From Arachnopeziza araneosa (taxonomy: Eukaryota > Ascomycota > Leotiomycetes > Helotiales > Arachnopezizaceae): a stretch of 64,000 nucleotides of DNA. The stretch is taken from the NCBI GenBank assembly GCA_003988855.1, contig QYAI01000122.1, forward strand, positions 1-64,000. The letters run 5' to 3'. The position numbers and the translations under genes are program-made. The notes beneath the pieces are model-generated. The model saw only the letters and a program-made list of their open reading frames with translations. It made no database searches and was not told where the DNA came from. Shown piece after piece: positions 22,521 to 33,947 of the stretch; within the stretch, counting starts at the first letter, position 1; the number at the start of each line of letters is the position of its first letter.

Positions 22521-23669
22521 TCATTCAAATTCCGAATCCCTCCAGTCCCATGGTAGCATCGCATCCTCGTTGTCTGGTATATAACCGGCCCTTGGCCGTG
22601 AGTCATTACTATTTAAATTTCCAAAATTTGAAGCTCTTTGGGCCGACTTTTGTACCATCCATTCCCGTACACTGCTGATATCACGACATGTATGTAAATG
22701 GTCGAAATTACCAACAAAGGCATTAACGCTTTCAAAGTACAATGATGTTACAGGAGTAAGATCCATGTGGCATTGAATTACTTGTCGAATATGATTAAGG
22801 CAGTGATCTAGTTTGAAATGTCAACTAGTGTAGGGTACCACAGCCCTATCCGACTCACCTATGTGTAGCCTTTTGACGCGTGTCAACTTCTTTAAAGTCG
22901 CATTGAAGTAGTATTCGCTATCTAGAACTTTGCGAACTTCATTCTAATATTAAATCAACAATCTAATCTTCACATCCAATGAAGAATTTACTTACCACAC
23001 AGTGCAAGGTATGTAGCGCGTCTACTCTAGAAGAAAGAAAAAATCTTAGAAAATAGAACCAAACTTTTTGGAGAAAAGAAGCCTTTACCCGGCTAAACCT
23101 GATTGTAGAGGCGGCTGCTTTGAATTTTGATTCAGAGCTTTTAAATCCTCCTCATTCATAGGGAATTCCAACTGATCTGGAACGCCGGTCAATTAAATTC
23201 CTTTTGCGGCCTATCATACCTACCTCCAAGAAGATTTCGCCATGCTTCATCAACGTCGGGGGAAGGCTTCCCAAAATATCTTACGCCATTGCTTCCCAAA
23301 TCAATGTAGAGATGACCTGTCTCGGTGTATGCCAAATTTCCACTAAACTTAACTTTAACCATATTGATAGCCGAAATTGCGGGCCCTTCATGATGATAAG
23401 TTAAGAAGCAAAAGGGACGAGTTTAGTGTCCCAAACATGGAGAGCTCACTAAAGTCTGTAGAAAAGCCAGTCTCGTACGAACCAAGGCGTCGCCTACCAA
23501 TGTCGTAAATTGATTGGAATCCGAGAATGAAGAGAAGACAAATACAGCAGATCCAGGGCAACGATCCATTGCGTCGAGAATCACGCGAAGTTTTCTCGTT
23601 TTCATTCCACCACTCTCTCTCTGGTCCCTCGTCAGACCCTTTAATCTGCTGATATTTGAGAGAAGGCAT
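22521..23669 (-). CDS. UstYa/DUF3328 family membrane oxidase-like protein (copy 6)
   Basis: About six short exons. Recognised junctions: exon 1 23669-23450; exon 2 23385-23224; then exons reading DQLEFPMNEEDL, VDALHTLHCV and RLHI, and a last exon starting DHCLNHIRQ. A membrane span (about 39-55, LPWICCICLLFILGFQSI) precedes a lumenal domain with VDEAWRNLLG. The first motif is HTLHC. The second, HIDHC, is again assembled across an intron. HTCRDI follows. Both metal motifs are complete. It is more intron-rich than copies 1-5, suggesting a different branch of the family. Same strand as copy 7, 1.1 kb apart. GTCAGCAT was not found upstream. Confidence 0.8.
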
Positions 23670-24768
23670 TGAATCAGAACGTGTGACCTCACACGTCGAA
23701 GTTTGGTAGGAGTTTGAATGGAAATGATATGATGAGAGATGTATTTGCAGAATGTAGGATATGATGAAAACCCTGAAGCACGATACTAGACTATCACGGG
23801 ATTTAGACTCGCGTTAATTGGGCTGCTTGACCTCGCCTTTACATACCCGGCGGCACCAGCGCTAATTGGTCGTTTCATACTACTTCATTAACGAGTTAGT
23901 GGTGAAGCGGCACGTCGATTGTGAAATTCGAAACGAGAACAGCGGAAAGCGTACTCGTCTCGCCTTGCCACTCTTTCCAACTATCTATCTGTCATAGTGC
24001 GGCCACTAACCCCATGCCCCGAGAATGGTTTGGCTGAAGTTATGTTTTGGCTGCACTTACCTCGCCTATTTCTAGCCGAGAAAGGTTGAAGCCTCCCGGT
24101 TACCCTACAACCAGGAGTTTAACCCTGTATGTGTTGGGCGGTAGAGCTAAGCAACTTGTATTGCGAAACAGGTTACCGCAGACGTGACTGACCCTCGCTT
24201 CTTGCAGGGTGGCCGCCGGAAGAAAGAGCCCCTGGTAAATAGTTCTCTCATGATCTTTCCATTGAGGAAATTTGTCTCTTTGATTAAGCGTAAGCTTTTT
24301 ACTTTAAAACTTCCTGGACGCCTCACGTGAGATTTTCCTGTGCCGTTGTTTTGAGTAAGTCGAAGTTGAAGACACTTTCACAGCAACAGATTTAATGTTC
24401 TTGCCTGCATAGTATCTGGTAATACTCCCACTGAATACCGACTCATGGTGCTAGTTGAGAAAAATCTATTACCTTCAAAGCAGAAATTGTGGTGTTAGTT
24501 GCTTCGATTCAAGTACGTCACAGATATGTTCTTGAAGTGTGGGTATACAGTGCGCAGGTCATAGTCGGGTATCAAGGTGAAACTTAGTTATATTTGAGTA
24601 TTGAGTAATGCGGTGACAACTAGAGTAAGAAGGTGTATACAGGAGAGCCTGAGCGCTTACACCGGATACAAAACGCTCAAATAAGGGTTCTATGATAGGC
24701 ACCAGAGAAAGTTGCGTATCAGGCACCTCCCCCAATCAATTTTCAGTACGTACCACGATAATAGTCAA
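23670..24768. other. Intergenic stretch, 1.1 kb
   Basis: Upstream region of UstYa copy 6 and downstream region of copy 7. No open frame, RNA gene or clear repeat was recognised. Confidence 0.45.
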
Positions 24769-25744
24769 TTATTTCTCTTGAGTACCAACCCATTCAACAA
24801 AGTCGTTAAAGTTCCGACAAGTATGTGTTGTGCCCCATCCGCTCGCAAGACCTATTTCCGAAATTGTCTCGCCATCCGTCTCCAGCATAGGCTCCAGAGT
24901 CGCATCAGAATAGCACATAAGCGCTTGCCGTATTATTTCAACACAATGTGTAAAGTGACTGCCAATAGTGTATTCTCCTCGACTGTTAGGAAACTCATCA
25001 TTGAGAACAGAAGGCCCCTTGTCGATCAAGGAATTCCATCCAAAATAGATAACGTACCTAGCATAGGATTAGAGACGCAGATGAAATAGCGGTAGCAACC
25101 TATTCTTACGTGCAATGCAGCTGATGAAATCCAGCAACGGAGTACAATTGCCTGTCTGCATTTCGTGGCCAGGATGGCGGCAGACCCTTTTGGACAGGAT
25201 TATCAACCCAGACGAAGCCTAATTGGCGGTAAGCAGTGTAGAGAGTTTGAAGATGACGGAATAAAGCCTTACGAGAATCAAGAGTCTTCCATGCTGCTGC
25301 ACTCTCATTATCATGCCTTTCCAGAGCGAAACGATCGTCAGGTTTCCAAGAAGATCGGTCCACTGATTCAGTGACGTCTGGATAAACAGACATAGTCAGC
25401 AAGTCTTATGTAAATATTGGTAGCTCACTTCAAACAACTTGAAAACTTACATCTAGGTACACCTGGTGTGGTCAACAGAGAATGTGTGTGTTGTAACCGA
25501 GGTGAAATAAATATGCCAGCGAGTCCCCCAAGTATGAAGAAAAGACTTCCAAACCAGGTCCTGGAAAGAATGTTGTGCTTGGTGCTCGTGGTGCTTTTGA
25601 TCGTTAGCAAGCCGAGAGAGACACTCCAAATCATGCTTACTGTTTACTGCCGGTGTTTGTAACATACTCCTCTGGGACATTTTCCTTCTCCAGAGCGATG
25701 TATCCCGAGCTCCGAGATTGTATGTACTGCTTGATTGTATCCAT
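24769..25744 (-). CDS. UstYa/DUF3328 family membrane oxidase-like protein (copy 7)
   Basis: Five exons (25744-25641, 25593-25451, 25404-25273, 25218-25110, 25057-24769) join to 258 residues with every phase matching. The N-terminal tail is followed by a membrane span (WFGSLFFILGGLAGIFI), then VYPDVTESVDRSSW. The first motif is HQLHC, at the end of exon 4; the second is HFTHC, followed by QALMCYSDATLEP and HTCRNF. Both motifs are complete. A GTCAGCAT element lies at 25986-25993, 242 bp upstream, linking it to the promoters of copies 1-5 more than 15 kb away. The start ATG was found by splicing; the long open frame nearby is a different reading frame. Confidence 0.85.
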
Positions 25745-26788
25745 TGGCACTCAAATTGAACAGATTGCAAAAATTCAGAGGTTTGAAAAATTCGCACCCA
25801 CGAAACCCGATACGTAATGTTTATAAAGGAATCTAATTCAAAATATCCGAGCTACGGCTCCGTGTCGGTTAAGTATCCGAGCTACCATCTCTGTACTGGT
25901 AGAGCTCGGATTTTTCGGACTTGCCAAGACTTGTGACAGATCGACAATTTTAGTGTCCAGCGGTATTCCCCTTACCAAAAGTTCTGTCAGCATCAGTTTC
26001 TACCGCCGGAGATAGTTAGACCGAGATCGTCCCATTATCCTGCTCTTCGTTTCTCTGTAGAGTATCTAGACCAATTAGAACCTCTAGAACTCTACTTACG
26101 TACATTCCATACTATAAAAGTGAGGCCATAATGCTGTCAAACATCATGAACAATCATTGGGAACACTATATTCATGAGGTATATCCTTAATCCGTACGGA
26201 TCGATGGCCTCTTCTTCATGCCGTGCTAGCAATTAAATTGACAGGGACGCTTTGGCCAATAAAGTAGGGGTTGAGGGCGAGGGGAAGCAGGCAGGCATTG
26301 TCACAGTACAAGGATACTTAGCTTTACCGCCTACATGTTTAATAGCCGCACAAAATATCTTCACAATTGTGGGGCAGCGCATATATTATCACCTGCTCAC
26401 CAGGATCTGGGCGGCAAAGCTTAGCATCCAGGCGAGTAGCATGTCAATTGTAGATCTCAAATATGTAATTACGGGAGTAGTAATAGCCACGCTTCGTCGT
26501 GTGAGGAAAGCTCGTTTTTGCATGGTCAAATTATTTGAACAAATCAAGTAAAGCACTGTGCGATCAAAATAGCTTATTAATAAAATTTGATACCGGCGCA
26601 TCCACAGCCATAATATTGCCAGATTGTTTATAAAGCTGTGAGGTTGACTGCAGAGCAAATCACCTACACGAACTTGATCCCTCCTGCCATTTGAATCAAA
26701 TGCTCTCTAGGTGAGCACTTCAATTTTATACAGCGTAAATAATCAAGTACACTAACTATCCGCACAGATCGCAGCGCATTTTTAGAAG
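25745..26788. other. Intergenic stretch with promoter element
   Basis: GTCAGCAT at 25986-25993. At 25848-25916, ATCCGAGCTAC is repeated and then inverted (GTAGAGCTCGGAT), a small palindrome cluster. An open stretch at 26252-26551 has no ATG start and no family signal. Confidence 0.45.
25986..25993. promoter_or_regulatory. Recurrent GTCAGCAT promoter element (copy 7 promoter)
   Basis: Exact match to the 8-bp element found upstream of UstYa copies 1-5, here 242 bp before the copy 7 start. Function inferred. Confidence 0.4.
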
Positions 26789-27421
26789 ATGGCACGAAGT
26801 CCCAGTTACGAACAACTGAGAAACGAAGAAACATTGGTGGAGGAGTGTCACATTAAAAAAGCCTCATACACTCCAAGTTACGCGTGGTTGGGAAAGGCAT
26901 TGCTGGTATTGGGGGTAGTTTTTGCAGTCATTGCTAGTTTACTGGCTCTTAGTGCTGTTCGCAGTACTGCATTCCATGATGAGCACAGCAATTGGAAGTA
27001 CTGCGGCTCCTCAGAAGAAGAAGCAAGGCAACAACAATGTCGGTTTGATATCATGAATAATGGTTGGGTGCCTAAAGAGTGCTATCATGAAAAAATGTCA
27101 GAGGAATATCTGGAAGCAGGAAAATTCCGGTGGTACTCTGATAAAGATGCAGAGCACGAGGTACCCCTCGAGACCATCCGACTTGGTCAGCACAAAATCA
27201 TATACACGTCCCAGGATTTCCATAACCAACATTGCGCATACGTCTGGAAACTGCAAACACTTGCTCTTGCTGCTCAAACGCCAGCTGACGAGCATTCTCT
27301 GAGTTATAATCATACCCTGCATTGTCTCTTCGAGTTATTTACCAACCTACCGTCACTAGATCTCTCAAGCAAAGTTAGAACTGTAGTCAATATTGGTTAC
27401 TACTCTTGTCGGCTAGCTTAG
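26789..27421 (+). CDS. Short UstYa-like membrane protein, divergent type (member A)
   Basis: Intronless, 210 residues. A cytoplasmic tail and one membrane span (about 35-57) lead to a lumenal domain with a distinct block: WKYCGSSEEEAR, CRFDIMNNGWVPKECY and MSEEYLEAG. It then has HNQHC (context DFHNQHCAYVWKLQ) and HTLHC (context YNHTLHCLFEL). The two HxxHC motifs and the topology match UstYa proteins, but the cysteine-bearing block is absent from the seven typical copies here. The paralog at 34649-35266 shares every one of these blocks. Oxidase activity on a peptide is inferred. A membrane protein of another family that also carries HxxHC remains possible. Confidence 0.65.
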   Translation: MARSPSYEQLRNEETLVEECHIKKASYTPSYAWLGKALLVLGVVFAVIASLLALSAVRSTAFHDEHSNWKYCGSSEEEARQQQCRFDIMNNGWVPKECYHEKMSEEYLEAGKFRWYSDKDAEHEVPLETIRLGQHKIIYTSQDFHNQHCAYVWKLQTLALAAQTPADEHSLSYNHTLHCLFELFTNLPSLDLSSKVRTVVNIGYYSCRLA

Positions 27422-28333
27422 CTTAATAGCAGGTCTAGATTTCACAGACGAAACCATCGTAATCCACGCTTGTCCACAGTGCCATAACTCTAAAAATTAC
27501 ATATCTACACCTGAATAAGTGTTGAAATTACTGACCCTATTATCTCCTGCTCCTAGAGTTCCTACAAACCTCTAGCGTTAAGAATGGCGGCCGGTGTTCA
27601 CCGACACTGCGACGCCGAATAAGATAACGCGACAACACCAATGACCACTAACACGCTGTGGATCACCAACCCAAGCGTGTTGCTTTGTAGGACAAGCGGT
27701 GTCGATGTTTCCTCAGGTCTTGAAATCGATTCCCAGATGATCATATGTAGGGGTCGGAGTCTAGAATATCACTTTTGATTCCAAAATACTTGACTTTAAC
27801 CAGTAAGTGGGAAAGACGATACAAAGTAGTGGCTTTAACCGGTGGAAAAGCGAATAGGGATTCGGACATTACAATCATTAGCAAAGAACGAGCCAAGCTC
27901 TGCTATTGGTTCAGAACCCGAAAATGCCTCTCTGGCACCAGGGACGAGAAACTGGGGCTCTTTAGTGAGCTTACGGAGGTTCCCACCAAAAGTAACAGGC
28001 CTACAGGGTGTCGGACCCTACCCGCCCCCTGAACACGCCTTGAAGACGCTACGGTACTTTATCTAGTAGGGTCCGCATCCTGTAGGTCGGCTACTTTTGG
28101 TGGGAGCCTACGTATAGCTTGTCTGTCATATATGTACAAGTTGAAATCTGCATTGATTGGGAATAAACCATCAGTCAAAAGTTCAAGAGCAATGTTGTTT
28201 AAGAGAGCAACTTCTCCGGAAGCATAATACATATTCTTAAAGTCGTCCAATTCACCTCTACCCTCAACACGTCGGACTTCTTACGGATAGTCTCACTGAC
28301 TATTCTTTGGTTATTTCATATTTAATCTTTATA
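27422..28333. other. Intergenic stretch containing a MITE-like element
   Basis: About 0.9 kb. Contains the inverted-repeat element at 27971-28114. Nothing else recognised. Confidence 0.5.
27971..28114. mobile_element. MITE-like element, family B, with about 50 bp inverted arms
   Basis: The left arm begins TTACGGAGGTTCCCACCAAA and runs through CCTACAGGGTGTCGGACCCTAC. The right arm, read in reverse, gives TACGTAGGCTCCCACCAAAA and CCTACAGGATGCGGACCCTAC. The arms pair over about 50 bp around a short centre, CCGCCCCCTGAACACGCC. A diverged partial copy lies at 3881-3948. Non-coding, and likely mobilised in trans. Confidence 0.75.
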
Positions 28334-29183
28334 ATGGAAACTCTAACGTGCCGGGAGTTGGAAGACTCGGAGTGGACTTCACGCGACGCAATGTTTAGAC
28401 TACATGGTGTGATGTTGCTGGCGGCATTTATCCTGGTGTTTCCGGCTGGTATAATTGCCATAAAGTCAAATTCCTCAAGAGCGTTCGCATATCATTGGAT
28501 GATACAGGTAGCCGCCTTTGTCCTCACAGCCGCTGGAGTTACTATTGGTTTGGTGCTGAGTCCTAATATACGTTTGTCCTACCACAAACAGCTGGGAATT
28601 ACCATTGGCTTTCTGTTAAGCCTTCAACTTGTTTGCGGCTGGCGCCATCATTTTATATTCTCAACAACCCATCTGCGCACGTGGATTTTGAAAGTCCATA
28701 TATGGTTGGGTAGGGTTATAATTGGTGCAGGATGGTGTAACCTTCTGTTAGGACTGTCTTTGGGTAGGTGTTGGCTTTTAAAGTGTGTTCAGAATAGGTG
28801 CAAAAATGGAGTTTTTCAGTGGTGAAGAATCAATTCTACAGTGGGAAGTGCACCCTATATATANNNNNNNNNNTAACTGATGAAACAGGGCCTGAGGCCC
28901 TGAAACGAGTTAAAACAGAGCCCTAACACGCTCAAGCTATCGCTCTGACTGCAGGCCGTCCTTTTGCAACAGTAGGATCACGGACAAATACATCTATCTC
29001 GCAGCAGCTATTTTTTTCATTGAAGCAGTTGCGTTCATGGTGCTTCATTACAGGTATGCTGAAACCGCTTCTGATGCGCTGAAAAATATACACAAAGAGC
29101 GAAGATGGAGAGACGAAGGGGAAAATTATTTTGCTCTAGAGCAAGGTAGTAGCGGTGACAACGAAGAAGCTGTGAGAGTTTGA
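28334..29183 (+). CDS. Cytochrome b561-domain membrane protein (no DOMON domain)
   Basis: Exons 28334-28767 and 28976-29183 give 213 residues. The 208 bp intron contains the 10-N gap. Five to six membrane spans are visible. Heme-ligand histidines are expected in FRLHGVML, AYHWMIQ, YHKQLG and VHIWLGR. The final span (LAAAIFFIEAVAFMVL) and an acidic tail come from exon 2. The fold matches the cytochrome b561 part of FRRS1/cellobiose-dehydrogenase-like proteins, which pass electrons across membranes. The DOMON sensor present in the gene at 55374-57058 is missing. It lies between the two divergent UstYa-like genes, so an electron-transfer role for island oxidases is conceivable but unproven. Confidence 0.78.
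28864..28873. other. Assembly gap (10 Ns) inside an intron
   Basis: Ten Ns follow GCACCCTATATATA and precede a hairpin (CAGGGCC-TGA-GGCCCTG at 28887-28903). The true length of missing sequence is unknown; a repeat may have been collapsed. Confidence 0.95.
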
Positions 29184-30590
29184 CTCCCTTTCAGAAGGAG
29201 GGTAGTAAATAAGCCTGTTACAGTATTTCATAACTCATTGTAGTATTAATACAATACAGTATCTTGATGTCTAGAGTTCTAAAGTTGTCCTATGGTATTT
29301 CTATTCAATGCAATAAAACAGAGGCTCTTACTTTATCTATAAAAACATTAATTTCTTTAATAGCAATAGAAGGTAAAAGGGTATTACTTCCTAATTTCTT
29401 GAACCCCCTGCGGGTTCTCCATTTCTTACTTTAATAAACTACAAACCACTAGAATCTTACCAATCCAGGCCTTAGATAAATAGTAGTCTTCTCGCTAAAT
29501 CTTCCACTCTTATTAACAGCTTACGTGCAAATGCCAAAACCCTTACCTTTGCTAATGTAGCATCCCAAGCCACCAGCACTCTCAGCCCCGTAATAGACTA
29601 CATTATGAGAAAAGAACAGAACCCGGCCCCCAAATCCACAAAGTCAATCACTCAAAACTGACTTACGCTGGTCTGGTCTATCACTAGCCCTAATGCCGAG
29701 TTCTTCCGCCTAATGTGACGGCACATACAAATTCACAATAGGATATTGCATGTAGATTGCTTCTATCGACTTCATTGAGGTCAAAGGAGAAAGAAAGGAA
29801 GGAAGAGAAAGGGATTGCGATGGTAGCACCGGTTAAATAATGTGTTATTTGAGCTACGAAAATGACACCTAGCCACAAGAAATGTCCTCAATAAAGCGTT
29901 ATCGGACAATGGAATTAGAGGGTGAGAAATAGTAGCTGTCCTCAAAATCCTTAGGCAAAGCCTAGTTGTTATAACTCCTACCGTTTTCTCTGCAAATTTC
30001 CTTCTGAAAAAACAAGACATATATCAGCACTTAGTCCCCTTTGATACGCTACAGAAAGACAAACCATGGCGTAAAGCTATCTTATAAAGTGTGCCCATTG
30101 CATACTTCAATACCCCAGAAGGAACAGCCCTGTCAATGACGAGATATAGGCGTTTAAGAACGGCCTTAAACCAATCACCACGCCCCACAGGTTCATATTA
30201 GCGGAAAAGCGCTGCACTCGGTGAGGAAGATCAATTGTGATTACTTTTGCTACAGAAGAGGAAGAACATAGGGCTATCTGAAACGCCTTAAATTGCTGGC
30301 ATAAGTGTCCAGGTAGAGAAACTAGACTCTATAACCGCCGCTACAACCCTCTTGTATTCTTTCCATAGCTAATAATTGCAAAGGAAAAGCCTTCTACTCC
30401 TCTCAGAGCCAGGATATGACTAAAGACTACCGAGTTGAAGCTCGTACGCTATAATCAAGTGGCATGCAGTATACCCAAACTGTCCAATTTTCAAGTGTAC
30501 AGGCCAGAAAATACCTACCGACAAGTCTACTCCCTTGCAAAGCAAGAACTACTCTAACAAAAAGAACAGGTCGACCTTCTCAAATTATAG
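29184..30590. other. Repeat-like, gene-free stretch
   Basis: AT-rich, no supported gene. GAACCCCCTGCGGGTTC at 29400-29416 is a short hairpin like those in the family A MITE. It may be the decayed 5' part of the transposon relic that follows. Confidence 0.4.
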
Positions 30591-31260
30591 CAAGCCAAAC
30601 TGACGAGATTATCGAGTTTGTTCCCTAATCAAAGACACATCGACATAGTTTTATTGGCGCTTTGTAATTGAGCTTGGATTTGTAGAAGTTGGAGAGTATG
30701 CAGCCATTCAGCTCTACGAGGGGCAGGATATAAGAGATATGTTGCGCCTCGAAAGCTTCCGATCTCAGGAAAAAACCAACAACTCCGCCTCAATATTGCT
30801 CTCGAACATATACATTGGATATATGATCAGTTGGATGAAACCTGGGTTACACCAGAAAGCCATCGGAAGACATAGGTTACTAGGAGAGAAGATGGAGCCC
30901 TTGATCCTACTTGTCCGATTGATAGGGAAATGAAGGAGAATGAATGTTTTGAGGCTGTTTTCCAGGGAAAGCAGAGAAGGGACCAAGCGTTTTCTGGGAA
31001 AGGGGTTGGGAATCTATATCTGGGCATATTTATCAAGCAAATATAGTCCCTGTGATTCAGGGTATAGATGAGGCTTAAACCAGGGTATATTTTTATTCAA
31101 GACGGAGCTCCAGTAAGTGCAAAGGGGGACTTTGGCAGATTTGATTGAGAGGGATGTTACAAAGCTAAATCGGCCTCCATTCTCTCCAGATCTGAATCAT
31201 ATTGGAAAAGTATAGGATGGATGAGGGCGTGGATCTAAATCACCACCCTGCGATTCTATG
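30590..31260 (+). mobile_element. Degenerate Tc1/mariner-type transposase relic
   Basis: Short blocks in shifting frames match the transposase core. LDETWVTPESHRK, near 30830, corresponds to the region of the first catalytic Asp. FIQDGAP, near 31093, corresponds to the second Asp. NRPPFSPDLNHIGKV, near 31168, corresponds to WPPxSPDLNPIE, with the third catalytic acidic residue replaced by Gly. Frames are broken by stops and shifts throughout. It is not functional. Ends of the element could not be set. Confidence 0.65.
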
Positions 31261-31345
31261 TCGAACGATCAATTAAGGAAAGCTGTACCTGAAGACTGGC
31301 TAATAGCTAGCGATATGACGCATTTTGAGACTTGAATGATGTGCC

Positions 31346-31532
31346 CTGGTCAGAATTATTCGGGCATCGCAGTATAGTGTTCATTTCAGTAATACCAATG
31401 AACCCCTTCAGCTGCCCCTGCCCGGGAGGCATCCGGTGTCAGCGGAGGGGATAAGATTGGGTTATCCCACCCATTTTACGTAGGGGCAGGGGGATTTTAT
31501 CAACTCCGTATATTTGCCATAATTCTGACCGG
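31346..31532. repeat. 187 bp nested palindromic element
   Basis: Outer arms CTGGTCAGAATTAT (31346-31359) and ATAATTCTGACCGG (31519-31532) pair. Inside, GCTGCCCCTGCC pairs with GTAGGGGCAGGGG, and GGATAA pairs with TTATCC at the centre. It may be a MITE or a transposon end. It lies about 180 bp upstream of the next gene's start, so it may affect its promoter. Confidence 0.6.
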
Positions 31533-31713
31533 CAGTGCTCGGGAAGACCCGAACCCCAGACACATTTTTACGTCCTGAAAATGATGTTCTTCTTCGCGCA
31601 TTAACGAAAGTTTTCGTTGTAATATGATTCATCTCTCTTTATTTCTCGTAGCGTCCTCACTCTAGAGCCAAGTAATTCTATATCTCCAGCGCTACTAAAT
31701 TTTACCCATCAGC

Positions 31714-33947
31714 ATGGCTACAATTCTTGCAAATAGTAGGTCTTTAAGCAGTCCATTGGCATCCAAATAATACCGCATGGCTAAGAAATCTTCTATCTAG
31801 CTGGGCGAAGCCTACACGGCTGTTGGACGTGTCGAGTCCGTAGAAAGAAATGTGATGAAACCCACCCTTTATGCTGGACATGCAATTCTCTTAAGTTGGA
31901 ATGCCATGGATACGGGCCGAAGCCGAAGTGGGTGGATAACGGAAGATTACAGAAAGAACAGTCTTCAAAATTCAAGCATATAGTGAGACAGACCAAATCG
32001 AAGAAGGAAAGGAGACAGCTGCTCCCTACGAGTCAATCACCGCATGTTGTCAGTAAGTGGCCGAGTTTACCACCAAGTGGCCAAAAACCGCCGCTGGCGG
32101 CTCCATCGTCGACTTCGCCGCTGTTGGCTCCTTCGTCAACTTCAACTCAGCATGCATCTCAACATCTTATCCAGTGGAATGACCCGACGACTCAAGATGG
32201 ATTACATTACGACCTAAGTGGAATAGATATGAACTCCATCATTGACCCTCTGTGGATCGATTCCTCGCTGAGTGACCTTCTCTCAACAGAATCTCTCTTC
32301 AGCGAAGAATATTCCATACTTGCACCTACATCCCCCAAAGACATTAATTCAAAACAGAGTTCGATGAAATCGGGATCGTCCCAGGAGATGGCTATGCTGG
32401 CCCCTTATTTACCTCGAGTGAGCGAACACGATACGGTATGGGATAATACCATCCCTCAGGAGAGTATTCAAGCTGTAACAAATGGAAAAATTCCCTCTAT
32501 GCTAAGTGAGTCGACACATGGTACTGTTAATGGTCATATGAGCTCAAACTCTTCTTCTCAACTATGTTCGGTGGTATCTAAAATCAGTGAGCAGTCTACA
32601 TTGCAGCGAACAGCTTTGGCCGAATCAATCCTAAGTGAGGACCCTGAGGATACTTTGTTTATGCACTACTTAGATGAGGTCTTCTATGTTCAATATCCCT
32701 TTTATCAGTATGGTAAGGGACAAAGAAGAGGGTGGCTTTTTTCTATCCTCAAACGAGTCACATGTGCATACCATGCAACCTTAGCTTTAAGCGAGCGCCA
32801 TCTCCTCTCAACACAGCCTTTAAATAGCGATATCACGACCATCCTTGTTGGATTTCGCGCCAAAGATGGCTACTATGATTTAGCTTTCCAAGAGATGCAG
32901 AGTATCATACAAGAAGCTCATAGATGGACCGGTCATACCCGACTAATCCATAGCCTTGAGGGTCTCACTTCTATCCTCCAGCTCTTGTTTTACGAGGTAC
33001 GTGAACTATATTCAACACTGTCTCCAATACTAATGCTTTATCTAACGTTTAAGATCTTTGCTGGAGGGAAAAAAAACTGGCAGACCCTCCTTAGTACAGC
33101 TGCGAGGTTGGTTCCTACACTTGTTGAAGCACGAATGGATCTTCTTACTCCAAGGCCGGGAACTAGAAGCAAACAACGCGATAAGGCCACCTTAAATCAT
33201 GAAGTCGAGAGTGCAACCAATCTCTTGCTTGGTTCCTTTATCTCGTTCGATATCATCTCCTGTGCGTCTACTAGATCGGCTCCTGTCTTGGAAATAAACC
33301 ACTTACTCGCGCTTGCAACACTTGGGATCAGCTTGGAGAGCCTTACCGGTTGCCGGAATTCAGTCATGGCGCTTATTTTCGAGATTTCACTGTTGGATCG
33401 GTGGAAAAAAGAGGCACAAAACTCCCACAAGCTGAGTATTGTGGATTTAGCGAAACGGGGTAGACAGATTGAGGACCGTCTCCAGCAAGAGCTGGCGTAT
33501 ATCGATAACATACCGTCAACAGAACAGCCGCCAGTAACTCGCTTAGGAAGGCCCAAGGTACCTACTTCTACTGAGTTCAACAAAATATTTACTCTCTCTG
33601 CAATCACCTATCTGCACGTGGTTATATCCGGTGCCTATCCCGAGCTGCCGGAGATCACAGAAAGTGTCTCGAAGACAATCGCTGCATTCAAAAGCCTAGA
33701 CGATATAAAATTATTGCATTATTTAGTTTGGCCATTCTGTATCTCTGGATGCTTAGCACTCGAGGAACAACAAAGCTTCTTTCGCGACCTTATTTCTGCT
33801 GCAGAGGTTAACCAAACGACTGTCGGGGCCTGTTTTGAGGCTTTTAGAATCATGGATGAATGTTGGCAAACGAGGAAGGCGGGTTTGAATAGCTGTGATT
33901 GGGTGTTAAGTATGAACCAACGTGGTTACTATGTTTTGCTTAAATGA
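31714..33947 (+). CDS. Zn2Cys6 transcription factor (Fungal_trans_2 type)
   Basis: Exon 1 (31714-31735) is only 22 nt. Intron 31736-31800 then leads into the zinc cluster (CWTCRVRRKKCDETHPLC, then CNSLKLEC), which sits at about residues 15-41. A likely second intron at 32997-33053 (57 nt, GTACGT..CTAACG..AAG) has no stop and a length divisible by three. Removal gives FYE-IFAGG and 703 residues; retention gives 722. A Ser/Pro-rich linker leads to a helical regulatory domain (about 230-700). The protein would bind DNA in the nucleus. It lies between the two divergent UstYa-like genes and could control that part of the island. Confidence 0.82.
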
